From Gnomoniopsis sp. IMI 355080 (lineage: Eukaryota > Ascomycota > Sordariomycetes > Diaporthales > Gnomoniaceae), in NCBI GenBank assembly GCA_027946555.1, contig JAPEVC010000113.1:54209-118208 (forward strand): a stretch of DNA of 64,000 bases. Direction: 5' to 3'. A model generated the notes under the pieces. The model saw only the letters and a program-made list of their open reading frames with translations. It was not told the origin of the DNA and made no database searches. Positions 1 through 11,698 of the stretch are shown here, piece by piece. A program made the translations under genes and the position numbers. Position 1 is the stretch's first letter; every line of letters begins with the position of its first letter.

Positions 1-440
1 TAGGCCGGTAAGCACAGGCGGTCCATTCTGCGCGTTGACGCGGGTACTCGGATCGGCATCATGGTGCAAGCTGGCATAGAGAAAAAAATCGGCGTTGTAC
101 GCAAAGGTGATATCCTCGGCATTCTCCCGATGCGGTCCCTGAAATACCTTCATTTGAACCACTGGTGGCGGATCGACAGGTCGACGATCAGCGGAGGCTG
201 AGATGCTGAGTTAGTACTGCCGGTGATGATGAGGTGTGTGTTGGAAAAAAAAAAAAAAAAAAAGGGTTACGGGGAATGTTGAAGCTCACACTTGGGCCCA
301 GAGCCGCAAGCCCGGGCGCGCTCAGGCTGCTGGAGAACTTTGAGTTCATAATGAAGACGACGACCATCACGGGTGGTCCTAGTGAAGCCGACTGGGTCAC
401 CAACACGCGTAGGCGGGGCAGGAGGACCTAAGTTAGCCAT
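1..440 (-). CDS. veA: VeA velvet-domain regulator, 5' part (cut by window edge)
   Basis: Global regulator of development and secondary metabolism. In known fungi VeA enters the nucleus and forms the velvet complex with VelB and LaeA. Exon 1 is 440..290, the intron 289..198 (donor GTGAGC, branch TACTAAC, acceptor CAG), and exon 2 runs from 197 off the window. The 116 visible codons start [19 protein letters not shown] and contain [27 protein letters not shown], then [17 protein letters not shown] and [15 protein letters not shown]. The arrangement of [23 protein letters not shown] and the FFLYASL strand is that of VeA rather than VelB, VelC or VosA. The intron splits the Ser codon of KSS (T|CC). 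The rest of the velvet domain and the PEST-rich C-terminus lie outside the window. The intron carries a 19-T run upstream of the branch point. Identification is firm; the start ATG at 440 gives the expected short VeA N-terminus. Confidence 0.93.
245..263. repeat. 19-bp homopolymer (A on plus, T on minus) inside the veA intron
   Basis: An uninterrupted A19 run on the plus strand is T19 in the sense of veA. It lies between the donor at 289 and the TACTAAC branch point near 214. It is a slippage-prone mononucleotide tract in a regulatory gene's intron. Confidence 0.9.
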
Positions 441-1585
441 GGTGATTGCACTGCCGTTCAGCCCTACTTTGGTCGGCTGTAGCGAGTGTCGACAAGAAGA
501 ATGCAGGGGACTCTGCCGAGCGCAGAGACACGATCCCCAAGCCTTGATGCTGATCCTGATTAGGTTGAGTCAGCTACGGGCTGGACTTTGTAAGTCGGAA
601 AATCAAGATTGAAATTGCGAGCGCCGCGTCGACACAAAAGGACGAGACATTGATTAAATGTCAAGACAGAGCAAAGGCCGGTGAGAAGAAAGGAGCAGTC
701 AGCTTACAGTCAGATCAAGCAATCCACCGCGTCGGGTCGGATTGAGTTCTGAGGTGTCGAGGCCAGACAGGGCAGAATGCAACCACAAAGGGAGAGACTG
801 CTCGAGTCAATTCTGGGCCGTTTGGCTAAACGCAATAGAATGAACGACAATGTGAGTTTATCCTGGCGAAAGATGGAGGACTGGTCGCCTCAACGGTCAG
901 CACGCCGTGGTGTGGAATGAAACGAACCTGTCGGGGAGAGTGAGTGAGGTTGAAAGGAGAACTACAGGACAGGAGGGAATGAGTCTGCGCGAAGCAGGAC
1001 AGGACAGAATGGGATCGAGCGAGCGAGAGGTGCGGGCCAGCCCAGAGCTGAGGGACGGACCCAACACGCTGGACTGGGGATCGAGCCCCTGCCTCCCTGC
1101 CCGTCTGCCCCACTGACCACCGGCGGCTTCTGCCTCTGATTGGGTTCCGCCCAGGAGGGTAGGCAGAATGAGGGACCATCCCTGCTCTGTACCAGTGGTG
1201 TGCCACCGGGTGGGTAGCGAGACTAGGCTCGAAGACAAAAAAGCAAGTCAAGCAATTAAGCCCGGGAAGGAGGCACTGTGCAGAGCTGGACGCCAACCTG
1301 CCATTTCTGGTTAAGCGGCTTCTGAGATCTTGCTTTAGCTTAGGGCCTAACTTTGGGCTCGGTTTTTATTTTATTTTACAATCTTGGTACTCTGTTCGTG
1401 CCTTAATTTTGCCCAGTACTACTCTGCTTTATTGGTAGCTTTATTGGTAAAGCTGTCAGGCTGTGCGCGCAAGTGGATCGCCAAATGTCCTTTTGCATTG
1501 GGAAAAGTACCTGTCTGTCACCGCCTAGTGGCAAGATTCAAATTCGAGGGCTCTCGCACCTTTCATTTCGACCCTCGCTTGCAGC

Positions 1586-1650
1586 CAAACAGTCTGACAG
1601 TCAGACAGTCAGGCAGGACGGGTCAGGCTGTGCAGACCGGTCTGCAAGGT
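1586..1650. repeat. Cluster of CAGTC/CAGAC direct and inverted repeats
   Basis: The stretch contains the palindrome TCTGACAGTCAGA (1593-1605), followed by repeated CAGTC, CAGGC and CAGAC pentamers and a second dyad, AGACCGGTCT, near 1634-1643. It lies in the veA upstream region; the function is unknown. Confidence 0.6.
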
Positions 1651-2334
1651 GAGAGGGTAAAGTGGTATTGAGACGACTCCAAAATGCAATGATGAGGCCA
1701 GTGCATCTGTGCATCTACGCAAGTTTCTTTTCATCGCTTGCCACAAACCAATCAGACGCGAGCCAGTGGATGCAAAGTCGACTTGGGGTGCGAGCCGGAT
1801 ACTGGGTAGTGGTTCCGCCCGGGGTTTGCCAAGCCGCTTCCAGAGGGCTGGTGCCATTATTCCCGGGGCACTGGCTCATCATACTGTACTGCGCATTGCG
1901 GAATGTTGGTCTTGGCATGCTCCAGCCAGCAGTTAGGTAACGCCAGTCCTGCCTGGGCGTTGAACCTATGACCGTCGTCTTTCTCCTGTTCTACCTCTGT
2001 TTCAGACATGTGATTGAATCATCGCACAAGGGCTTGCGCTTGCCGCGGGCTCTGACGATTACTACGATCGTTGACGCGGTTAGTATATACAACGAAATAA
2101 AAGTGTCTACTGTAGTGAGTATGCTTGTACCGCGGTATTCTTGCTGAGAAGCCGCCGAAATTAGTCTTGACGATAGTGGGTCCCGAAGATTTTCCAGGCG
2201 GGCCATCGTCCAGACCCCGACGCGCCGCACTGTGAACATCAGTGTAACTGTTGCTTCTGACTGTGCCGCAGCTGAAGTGAACTACTCATGATAAGGACCT
2301 GTCAAGGATTTTGGGAAAGAGAGAATAGGGAATC

Positions 2335-2352
2335 AAAAAAAAAAAAAAAAAC
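2335..2352. repeat. A18 homopolymer
   Basis: Uninterrupted run of 18 A in non-coding DNA upstream of veA. Nothing around it suggests a retroelement tail: there are no target-site duplications or coding remnants nearby. Confidence 0.85.
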
Positions 2353-4268
2353 GTGTCAGCATGTCATAAGGCTGTGTTTAATGTCATTGTGGCTTCTTTA
2401 GCCACCCGAGACGGTGTCGCTTTGTTCTCGCCCTCGAATCCCGAGTGGACACAGGTGAAAGACTGATGAGCGTTCGGCAGTCCTTGAAACGGCTGGGGCC
2501 CTTTGACGGTGGGGAATGGATGCTAGCGGACAGAGTGGAGCGCCCACCGGCTACACCCGCCATGCGTTTGTTGATCCTGATCCTAAGAATCCATCAGTCA
2601 GTGTGCCGCACACCTGCCTTTGTCCCTCGAGTCGTGCAGGCCTGGCAGGGTCGGATTCGGGCTGTCGGGACTATCTGCTCCTCGCCTGGCAGGCTGACGG
2701 GTGATCCGTCTCCATCACATACCCCACAAATGTTGGAATGACGAAGCTGAATCTCCGAACACAAAGCTTGTTGTCCACTATTTTTGACGATTCTTCTCGG
2801 AGCCGGAACATGGGCCACGCACCTGCTCCATGTGACAGCGGGGGCCGACAGGAGTTACTTTGCAATAAATTACCTACCATTCGCAAACCGGTTACGACTG
2901 ACACCCGGGTGACAGCGCGTGACTAGCTGGTAGTCTGGCCCTTGGCCCCATGGGAAGACCTGGACATTTCAGGAGGGTCGTCGCACTCGCACAAGCACAG
3001 TGCCATCCCGCCACTCTGGACAAGGCTCCTGGACGACAGGTCACCAGTGACCACAAGGGAAAACACGTCTGAAGTATCGCACGGGTTTGGAGCTAGCGGT
3101 GTGACACGGCTTGAACAGACGTTGTGTTCGTCATCTTCAAAACTCAAAAGACTCGACACCCTCCTTTTTTAAGTCTCGGCCCAGCCCAGATACATGGAAC
3201 GAGACGAAAACGGAAAAATGATAAGATCAAACAAAATCAAATACTAATCCCATCCGCAGTTTGCACGGAGGACCTAGAACCTACAACTGCATACATAGTA
3301 CTATTCAGCATCAAGCTTTTCCCAGCGCTTTGGGTGTCTGGTACCGGTATCTTGGATCTATGCTGGATGCCCACCTGACCTGTTCCCTGCCGGCATTTGA
3401 AAAGCGCGTGCGGTTGGTTGCGTGCGTCGAACGCAGAGCCGACCGCGGCCTATTTTGGCGCCCCCCCCTCCCCTTCCAAGACGGACGGAGGCCATCTCCG
3501 TCGTCGCAGCCGCGCAACGCGGGACCATTTTCCCGCTGCCCCCAATCCCACTGTGACAAGGCACAAAGACCACAGTGTGACCTGACCAATCGTAGTGGGA
3601 ACTCGCATCGCGCAAGTAATTGTACACACGAGGTTTTTGGGCTCCTAGATTCAATGAAGCCAGGTGCGGAGCACCCGACTTCACGAATACACGGAAAGCG
3701 TTCAATCCCCGCAACAATGCGTTCCGTCCGCACAACACACATTTCCGCGCTTCGGGAGAGGAAAGGAATAAAAACAGAGGAAGAAAGGAAGCGAGGCCAA
3801 GCGCGCTGACACACCATGAGATCCAGCTGCTAGTCCGGCCGCAGTTTCATCCCAACTCTAAAATCTTTAAGATTGCCCGGCAAACTCGTCGCAAGGTTAC
3901 GGGAGGTCCGAGCCCCAGCGGGAGTCAGCCCTTCAAAGCTTCCTTCCCTAATCACCCGTCCAGCGCCTGATGGACATAATTAGCAGTCTTCGGCTGGCCG
4001 CCTGAGCTAGGTTCTGGGAGTCGAGTTGATTCTTGTGTGGCACACTTCTCAAGACTCGGGATGACGGCGTCATGGCGCACAGCCCGTCTGTTCAGCCGTT
4101 CCACCTGGCCGGCTTGGCCAAACAAAGCCTGGTGTGTGGGTAAGTCAATGTTGTGTTGTCCAAATGTTGTTCAAACGGCGGTGTCTACTACGCAGTACTA
4201 CTACAGTATAATATTGTCAAGTCATTATATGGCCTTGACACTTGGAAGCTAATTCGGTACATATATCC

Positions 4269-4278
4269 TACCTAGGTA
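4269..4278. repeat. TACCTAGGTA palindrome
   Basis: Perfect 10-bp palindrome in the veA upstream region, one of a family that recurs in intergenic DNA of this window and is absent from the exons I read. Confidence 0.7.
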
Positions 4279-6433
4279 CTGTACTTAAGTAGCCCACGGG
4301 AATATTGATGAAGTGCTTCTGGATTGATTTGCACGACTGGATAGTCTGACAATCTAAGTTTCCGGTCTACTTAGGTATACGTCCGCGTGACTCTTTTCGC
4401 ACGGTTCGACGGGCCGACTTGGGTCACGAAATCGGAAATTCAATAGCAGTAGATCGACAATATGAAAACAGCGGGCGTGCAATCGTATGATGGAGAGATC
4501 AGTAATGCTGACGCTAACAAGGAGCGTCATTTTGCAACTGGCGATCTTGACAGCGAGGCTTGGAGTCTCCATGTAGCCCTCTGAACCTGATTCTGTAGAA
4601 GCTTCAATGAAAGCTACTGTGATATTTCGAGATAAATTGGCCGTACGCCCATTAGCCTATAAAATGCACGACAGTGAGCAGTGACTACGCCTTATTACGC
4701 TTTTATCAACAGCCACCTTCGACCCTGCAATTCGCGAGGTCAAGAATCATATATAAATCGAACTTGGTCCTGAGCCATCTGATCTTTACTTTCACCTTTT
4801 GATATGATTGTCTTCAGGTTGAGTCTGGCTCGCGGGCTTGTCGTTGCTATCGTGAGTCGTCTCGGGCCGAATCTTGTCAAGTTTGGCGAACGTAAACCAT
4901 TTGGCGTAGCAGTCCCCCAAGAAGTCCAAAACAGGAATAATTGGGTAGGTCAGTATTGGGTGGATTGAGAGCAACAAGGACCCTGAGCCTGGAGATCAAA
5001 ATCATAACACTAAGCACAAGCAAAAGAGCCGCAGCATACGTCAAGAAATCCAGGCGACGTGAAGCCATTCCTCACTGCAAACTTTCAGGGGAGTCCCTGT
5101 TGCGCATCATTCAGATTCTGATGCCCAAGGGGCCTCGTCAGGCAGCTTGATGTTCATTGGTAGGAATCGTGATATTCCTTACAATAGGGTTCAAGGGGCA
5201 GTCAAAAGTTCCGTCAGCCTGGGTCATAAGCGTAGTATATAGATCTACCTACCTACCTGCTAGTCCAGCAAGCTGCAGTTTTTCCACAGGTGACGGACAT
5301 AATAAAATGGCTGCTTATTAGTAGTCAACACATTTCAGTTGCAGTTCAGACAGATCTTGTAGAGCGACTGCCCGTTCTTGAACAGTCTGTCATTCCACAC
5401 TGTGCGTATGTGTATGTGTCTGTCTTGTTCCGAAGCCCACCAAGCTAGTACGCCTGTCTCACCGTCGCCCACCAACGATCGTCAAGACCAGCCAGCTGTA
5501 CGACCCCGTACAAGCGCAATCTGGTGCAGACCGTTGAAAGGGATGGTATCACTACAGCATGCATGATACCGAGGACAGCATTGGGACAGGTGATTCTGGA
5601 AATGCTTCCCAAATCGGACGATCTGTCTTGACACGCAATCGCCTCCAGCTTTGACTGTGGCCGATTACTCGTGCCAAATCATCGCGGTTTTTTTTAGTGT
5701 TTTTTCTCGGTTTTTTCTTTTCTTTCTTTTTAGAGCATTTGGTGCACATACGACTGCATTCTAGGTGTGTATGCGTGTATCATATTGATTTTAGTTATAT
5801 TTGTTTGAGAAGTCGGTAGACCATCTTTCCTCGGACAGGGAGCTAGAACGGTGGCAAAGATCAGGAGGGACCAAATTGTACTATGGTGACGAATTTCTGT
5901 TTGTGGTGGTACAAAGCATATGACTGACTTCAATGTGGTGTCTCTGTGCCCTGCAACATGGACGATCCTAGGCAGACGACAGACCAACCATCCCCAGCCC
6001 ACTCAGTAGAACCCTTCAACCTCTCTTATCGTTCACAGATGTTGGTTCTATAACAAAATGGCAGCAGCGACGGTTCTCGACCAGGCCGCATCATCACCGC
6101 ACAATGACTAAGCAAGATTGCCCCAGAACGAGCCTCACTTGGCTCAAATTGCTCAAGAAGCGTCTTTGTCAGCTCAAGGAAAGGCGAATATGGGAAAGCT
6201 ACCTACCTAGGCAGTCGGCTTCAAACAGTACATCATCCCATATTGACGCTTTATGGCACGTTATCTTTTACAGAGAGACCAGTAAGAACCTTGGAACAGA
6301 GACCAGGTCGAAGGAATGGCGAACCTCAAAGACGGCGCACGGCGTGAGCCTATACTCCCCTGTCCCAAGTCACTGTTGATTGCGTTGTCTGGGAAAGGAA
6401 TTATGATCCAGGGGGTTGGACATGGACCTATGC

Positions 6434-6443
6434 TACCTAGGTA
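6434..6443. repeat. TACCTAGGTA palindrome with adjacent half-sites
   Basis: Perfect palindrome followed directly by a second half-site (CTTAGGTA). A related CTACCTACCTAGG lies at about 6199-6211. Confidence 0.7.
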
Positions 6444-7292
6444 CTTAGGTAATCCGCCTCATCACCTCTAGGGCATTAATACATCCAGCCCATTAAGTCT
6501 CGATTAGACCCGTCACCGGGTTCACACTAAGCGCTTTCCATTTTCAAGCCACGTGATACTACTGCCTACGAGCATGTGGTTCGCCAGCAGGCATAATCCG
6601 CCAATAGAAGAGAGAAAGACAACAAAGATTCAAGTTATTGGAGGAAAATAGCCAGCGGCATGGTGAGGTATGCAAGCCAACCCAACGCCAACAACGAAGG
6701 AATAGATCACGTTCGTCTGAGGTCGGTGCGTAGGTATATGTGGCCGTCTTTGAAAGAAGGAGGTCGAGCCGAGGAAGCCCACCCAGCCACCCAAAATCAA
6801 CCAGCTGGTCTTTGAATATGGAGGAATAAAGAAGAGACCAAGGCGAAGAGACATGATGCAATAGGTTCTCAAATTGTCCGACCAGCAACAGTAGCTGAAT
6901 ATTGTCATAAAGATCAATCCCCGCAAGAAGTGGTTCCAGAGCAGACGGACGGGGTTGGCGAATGAAAAAAGGGGAATACCTACAATACAAGTCTAGCCCT
7001 GAGTCACCTCTCCGTATTGCTGGAAGTCTGACGGTGATATCTTGCACAAGTCTCTGAATTCACAAAACGGTGCTGCATTCCAAGTCGTCAGATCTGCGTT
7101 TCGACAAGCCAGTCTCATGGAGTGCCCGCGCTGCTAAAATACTTCACAAGCCGATTAATGCCCAAGCGGACAACTCCCCACACAAAACCCTAATAAGTAG
7201 CGTTATACTAGCAAAAGCCTGGGCTTAATGATCCAGGCGAGGCCGGAGGGTCTCAAGTTTTGAGGCTTTTGCGAGATTTGGACGTAAATGCC

Positions 7293-7302
7293 TACCTAGG
7301 TA
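7293..7302. repeat. TACCTAGGTA palindrome
   Basis: Perfect palindrome about 580 bp upstream of the unrecognised gene that starts at 7879; a second copy follows about 95 bp later. Confidence 0.7.
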
Positions 7303-7396
7303 CGTAAATAGTCCTAAGGAGGTAGTCGAGGAATCTACGCCGCTGGAAGCCCTGTTAGCTTACCAAGCCAGCTTGATATGGGAAAAATTTCTCAGG

Positions 7397-7406
7397 TACC
7401 TAGGTA
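7397..7406. repeat. TACCTAGGTA palindrome
   Basis: Second copy upstream of the gene at 7879, preceded by GG so that GGTACC overlaps it. Confidence 0.7.
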
Positions 7407-7878
7407 TCAGCTTGTCAATACATTCAAACTTGTGATCATAGTTTTCGGAGCGTCAGGTGGCATGTGGCATTCAGTCGGGTTATGAGCCGGTGTTTTTTTT
7501 TTTGGCCGGTCCAGCGTTCGATAGTAGCCATCATAGTCTGATGCTAGTCTGTTGTCAAGAGTGGTTGATGTCTGAAGGAAAAGTACAGGACAGAGGGAAT
7601 GACTGCGCTAAACAAGACAGGTACAGTCAGGCTCTGGTATGATGAAAAGAACAACGGACTTGTCATCGCGAGGTACTTCAAGAATCATCAGCCAGAACTT
7701 GCCTTCTTCAATATTCTTGCCTATGAAAGGACGATACCCACAGTCAATAATAGTACATCTGGTTCCAGGAATATACCTTCTAACTTGAAGATACTTCCAG
7801 CTGCTCATAATCAACCCCTTCAATTTTATAATTCGACTTCTCATCAACTCTTTCGCAGAAAGAATCCAACACATCACA

Positions 7879-9142
7879 ATGCCTACAACTGAACTTACCC
7901 AAGACACTGAGGATGTAAGGTCTTCTCAGCAAGAAGTCGTTGTAAGTTACCAAAGTAACTTTTAAACCTCGTGCATGATGTGCAGCAAGTGCTGGATGAT
8001 GAGCGGGCCTCTAAACCAGCTTTTCATGTCTTCCCGTCATCCGTTGTGAAAATATCCTCCTACTACGCAACAACTCTACCTTGGCTGCGATGCTATGCAT
8101 AACTATTCAATATGCCGAGCTAACATCGTCTCCTTATCTCCCCAGGAAAAAGCTCAGCACCCAGATAGCTTATCCCAGATCTCACTCAGTGACTGTGAGC
8201 AGATGCATCTCTCCGAAGTAGAGCGTGCTAATAAGGAACGTACCTGTCGTGATAAGAAACTGGTGGAACTGTCCAAGGAAGTACACATGCTGTCTAGTCA
8301 TAGTCGTTCGGGCCTGCTGAAGGGACATGAGTTGCGCGAGAACGCTCGCCGAGTGGAAAAAGCCAAGGGGCAATACCGCGATTTGCTGGCGATTCGGCAT
8401 CACCAGATTGAGCGTCCATATCGGGAAGCTCTGTCTAACTATCGTTCGTGGCAGGAGAGCCAAGGGCAACAGTTTGAGTGTGTTGTGGAGTCTGCCGAAA
8501 AGGTATGAAAGTCTCTGCAATTATCTTTATCATGAATCTCCCTATTTCGTGAGATATCCTCGGCTTCATTGTCTACAGTGGGCTGACTTCGCTGCTCTTC
8601 AAGCTCACTCCTTTGGCTAAAATCACATCGGCAAGAAAGCCCATGCCCGTCGTCTGCGTCACTCCATCAACTGTAAGTTCGCAACATAAGACTTGTTGTT
8701 TTCCCTCGCCTTTCTATGATTTGCGTTGTTGTCTGACACGTATGACTAGACCCAGAAAGCATGTTCGAGAACTGAGCTGATACAGGCTGAGGCCCGGAGC
8801 GTCGCGCTCGCAAAGCTGCAGGCCTCTGTCGGCTTTGTCGATGCTGATCAGTCTGATAGTGCTCACGCATTTGCGTGGCAGACTGCGGGGCTGTTACCTC
8901 CAGAGGTTTGGGAGACGGAGCCAAAGCATGAGATTGACTGGACCAAATGCGTCCCAGGCATTCACAATCTCGCTGAACCGGGCCTGCGTGGACTCTACAA
9001 TAAGCGAAGGAACGAAACACTTGCACAAGCTTCCGGCCAGACCCTTATTGACCCCGCGACGGGTGGCGCTGATATTGATTCAGGTTATTTTGAATCAAAG
9101 CCAGACACTCCTGTCAAGGAGTTGGCTACTTACATCGAGTGA
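7879..9142 (+). CDS. Unrecognised 293-aa protein, 4 exons
   Basis: I do not recognise this family. The best exon chain is 7879-7941, 8146-8502, 8604-8672 and 8750-9142, total 882 nt. Intron 1 has donor GTAAGT, branch GCTAACATC and acceptor CCAG. Intron 2 has donor GTATGA, branch GGCTGAC and acceptor AAG. Intron 3 has donor GTAAGT and acceptor TAG. All joints are phase 0 and the frame stays open. The protein starts MPTTELTQDTED. Residues about 45-135 are rich in charged residues and look helical or coiled-coil (SEVERANKERTCRDKKL, ENARRVEKAKGQYRDLL). The C-terminal part is soluble and acidic (LLPPEVWETEPKHEIDW, ending KELATYIE). There are no membrane segments or signal peptide. The AAG acceptor of intron 2 is the weakest point: the alternative CAG at 8576-8578 leads to a stop at 8618-8620, which would give a shorter protein. 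Confidence 0.5.
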
Positions 9143-9709
9143 TTCTGGTCTGACAAGCCCCGAACCGAGGACGTGAACGGCAGCCCACTCGAGGAGCAGC
9201 AGACGGGAATTTCTAAGTACACTAGTTTTACATAATTCATTCATATCAACGAGACTTTTTGGGCCGAACATTATCGGGGTGTCTGTGTACGATGAGATGT
9301 GATGCATGTAGCAATGAATCTCCCAGTAGGGCAAGAACCTCCTTCTCGTGCGTTGGGGGAATCGACTTGGTCCCTTTCAAACCAAATCCTCTCCATACCA
9401 TCGAAGCCCGACCTTTTCCACTCTGATCTTCGCTCCGATCTTCAGAGTATACGCATTTTATCTTTCCGAGCCTTCATGGATGAAGGTTTGTAATCTTTGA
9501 TATTCCCCAAAGTCGAAGAGCCAGAACGACGTTTTGATCTCTCTTCTCCCCGTTCCAAACACTCAGTCATCATTGAACTTCTCCTGTACGAATACTCGAT
9601 CGTAGTTTCAACATCTCGTGACACCAGCCCTGCATTCTTATCATCAGTATTTCCACACCTCATCTACACAGAGGGCAACACAAAATCCGATCGCGCTGTC
9701 ACCGTCAAA
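9143..9709 (+). other. Upstream region of the PTH11-like gene
   Basis: It holds the 3' end of the preceding gene and the leader of the next. The frame of the next gene stays open back to 9497, but that extension is unlike coding sequence and has no membrane or targeting character, so I read it as 5' leader. Confidence 0.5.
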
Positions 9710-11091
9710 ATGGCCGACGACAGCAACCCCATGTCGTCGACTGTCCTTCCCCTGGCCAACCGCCCACAAGTACACGGCTTTGTCTGGTGCTCGGGTATCT
9801 TCTGCATTCTGGTAGCCATGTGGACCGGTCTGCGCATCTACTCGAGGAGAATGAGGCTGATGCCGCTGGGTATCGAGGATCTCCTGTACAACGTCTCGGT
9901 GGTCAGTGTCTTCCTTTCGTCCCGCCCTTTGTCACAGTCAGCTTCACTTACACGCCGCCTCTCGCAGATTGCCTTCTACGGATTCGTCGTCTCCTTATAT
10001 ATGGCGACATACCTTGGTGGCATCGGTTACCATATGAGCCAGCTGAACAAGTTCCACATCGCCCGGTTGACGCAGGTACGGACGCGTCGCTCACCAACAT
10101 CTCAGATTTTAGCCAGCCTACTAACCTTCTTTGTGCAAAGTCCTTCCTCGTCATCCAGTCTCTGTACGGCCTGTCCATGTGTACGATCAAGTGGTCCATG
10201 CTATTCATGTTGAAGCGGATTTTCGCCGTCAGATACTTTAGGGTTCGACTCCTCCCGCAATCTTCCCCTGGCCCGTCCTTCACTGACGTTTCTGCCCTGC
10301 CCCTCCCAATAGATAATAACCTGGATCATAATTGCCCTTCAAGCGGGTTGGCTCGTCATGACCGTCCTCATAGGATTCCTAATCTGTCGTCCCCTCGCAA
10401 AGAATTGGGATCCCACCGCCCAAGGCGTCTGCGGCAACCGCATCGCAGGCTATACCGCCGTCTCGGTGATCAATGTCCTCGTCGACTGTCTGATGCTCAT
10501 CCTCCCACTGCCCATGATTTTCCGTCTGCAGGTCAAGCCCAGTCACAGGTGGGCACTGCTCGGTATTTTCGGCATAGGCGTCATAACCATCGTCTTCTCC
10601 GCCATCCGCCTGGCGAGCATCAGGACGGTCGACTTCGACGATTTCAGCTATACGGTACCCATGGTGATGATCTGGACTACGGCGGAGAACGGCGTCATCA
10701 TCATTGTGGCTTCATCGGCGCTGCTGCGGCCTGTTTTTGACAAGATGCTCGGTCGCCTAACGTCTCTGTCTGGCAACAGGAGCAAGCCAATGGATTCGGA
10801 CGTTCAATATGACTGTGAGACTGGGGCCAACCGCTCACTGGAACGGGAAAGCAGAGTGCGCAAGGTTTCTGCTTTCGCTGGCAACGGCGATGGAAATCAG
10901 GTAGGTCCATTTGGGATACCATATTCTGAACCTCGCCTCAGGAAACAGACGTTGATGATAAACACTTGCCACAGTCAGATGACGTGCTCGAGCTTGGTGT
11001 TATGCGCCCTCATTCCTGGAGTGACATACGCACTGTCGGATCGCGACAACCTATTCTCAAGAATCCCGCCACTCTATCCAACGAACATTAG
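9710..11091 (+). CDS. PTH11-like / fungal rhodopsin-fold 7-TM membrane protein
   Basis: Integral membrane protein of the large fungal SAT4/rhodopsin-like family that includes PTH11-class putative G-protein-coupled receptors; the ligand is unknown. Exons are 9710-9901, 9968-10075, 10141-10242, 10313-10900 and 10975-11091, giving 368 aa. Seven hydrophobic segments are visible, from GFVWCSGIFCILVAMW (residues about 23-40) through SFLVIQSLYGLSMCTIKW, WIIIALQAGWLVMTVLIGF, NVLVDCLMLILPLPMIF and WALLGIFGIGVITIVF to VIIIVASSALLRPVF. The extracellular loop CRPLAKNWDPTAQGVCG, with two cysteines flanking the W, is typical of the family. The tail is polar and ends ATLSNEH. There is no N-terminal CFEM domain. 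The start ATG at 9710 lies in a CAAA context and puts TM1 close to the N-terminus, as usual; in-frame upstream codons were judged to be leader. Confidence 0.87.
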
Positions 11092-11698
11092 TGGAATAGG
11101 ACGGCCAAAGGCGTCCAGGTGGCTGTGTTCCAGACTTGCAACGATGTGGAGACGCGCGTGCATGCTGTGGTCACATTTTTGCTTGGTAGGGAATGGCGTT
11201 AACCCGGACGACAGGACCTGGACATCATCTGACCTTGGGAATGATGCAGATTACTGTTTCTCTTTTATACTTAGCAAGCAGACTTGCCTATCCAAGTTGT
11301 GGCATTCAGGAGGAAGTAGGCTGGGCGAATGAGCATAGAGCCCAGGAACGGGCCAGATCATTGTACGGTTTTGGTTTGGCAAACTTGCAGTATTTAAGTA
11401 CAGTTCTAACAGGAAATAGCATTCTTCCTGAGGATCACGGAGCCAAGGCGTTACTCGATGTTGACTGTTCTGGAGCAATGGCATGTAATTGGTGTCAGCC
11501 ATCGTCATGAATCTCCACACGAATAGTCCATACCTCGCCAAGACGGACCCCCAGTGGGAAGACAACAGCACCATATTACTGGGTAGTCTTCAGTGCTGTA
11601 ATTACAATCAAGCAGTACGCTGGGATATCATAGATGCCACCACTGACCCGTTCCAAAATCACTTCGTATATGTACAATGATAGAGCGCTGTTCATCAC
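11092..11698. other. Convergent 3' intergenic region
   Basis: Lies between the ends of the PTH11-like gene (plus) and the armadillo gene (minus). Open frames on both strands have no recognisable content. Confidence 0.5.

Larger units (their letters stand above)
441..7878. other. 7.4-kb gene-poor region upstream of veA
   Basis: No reading frame here shows family motifs, coherent splice phases or fungal coding character; frames of up to about 180 codons exist on both strands and overlap each other, as chance frames do. The region lies between two divergently transcribed genes (veA on minus, an unrecognised gene from 7879 on plus), so it holds both promoters and probably a long veA leader. It contains an A18 run at 2335-2352, palindromic and direct repeats at 1593-1650, four perfect TACCTAGGTA palindromes between 4269 and 7406, and a hydrophobic minus-strand frame near 6630-6926 that I could not assign. 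Confidence 0.6.

Noticed and set aside
826..1296. 156-codon minus-strand frame just upstream of veA
   Set aside because: Composition is low-complexity and CT-derived. It fits a veA leader better than a gene.
2335..2352. A18 run as the tail of a LINE or SINE insertion
   Set aside because: No target-site duplication and no element-like sequence upstream of it on either strand.
3261..3817. Frames of 168-182 codons on both strands
   Set aside because: They mirror each other in GC-rich DNA, show no motifs and have no coding partner exons.
6559..7047. Hydrophobic minus-strand frames of 98 and 162 codons that could be a membrane protein
   Set aside because: Two overlapping phases are equally open, no splice-coherent continuation was found, and no family motif is visible.
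8604..8672. Reading the gene at 7879 as a pseudogene because of the TAA at 8618-8620
   Set aside because: Using acceptor AAG at 8601-8603 with its CTGAC branch site restores phase through the next canonical intron, so no mutation needs to be assumed.
10241..10260. GGTTCGACTCC resembling a tRNA T-loop
   Set aside because: No matching stems, anticodon arm or acceptor stem around it; it lies in an intron of the PTH11-like gene.
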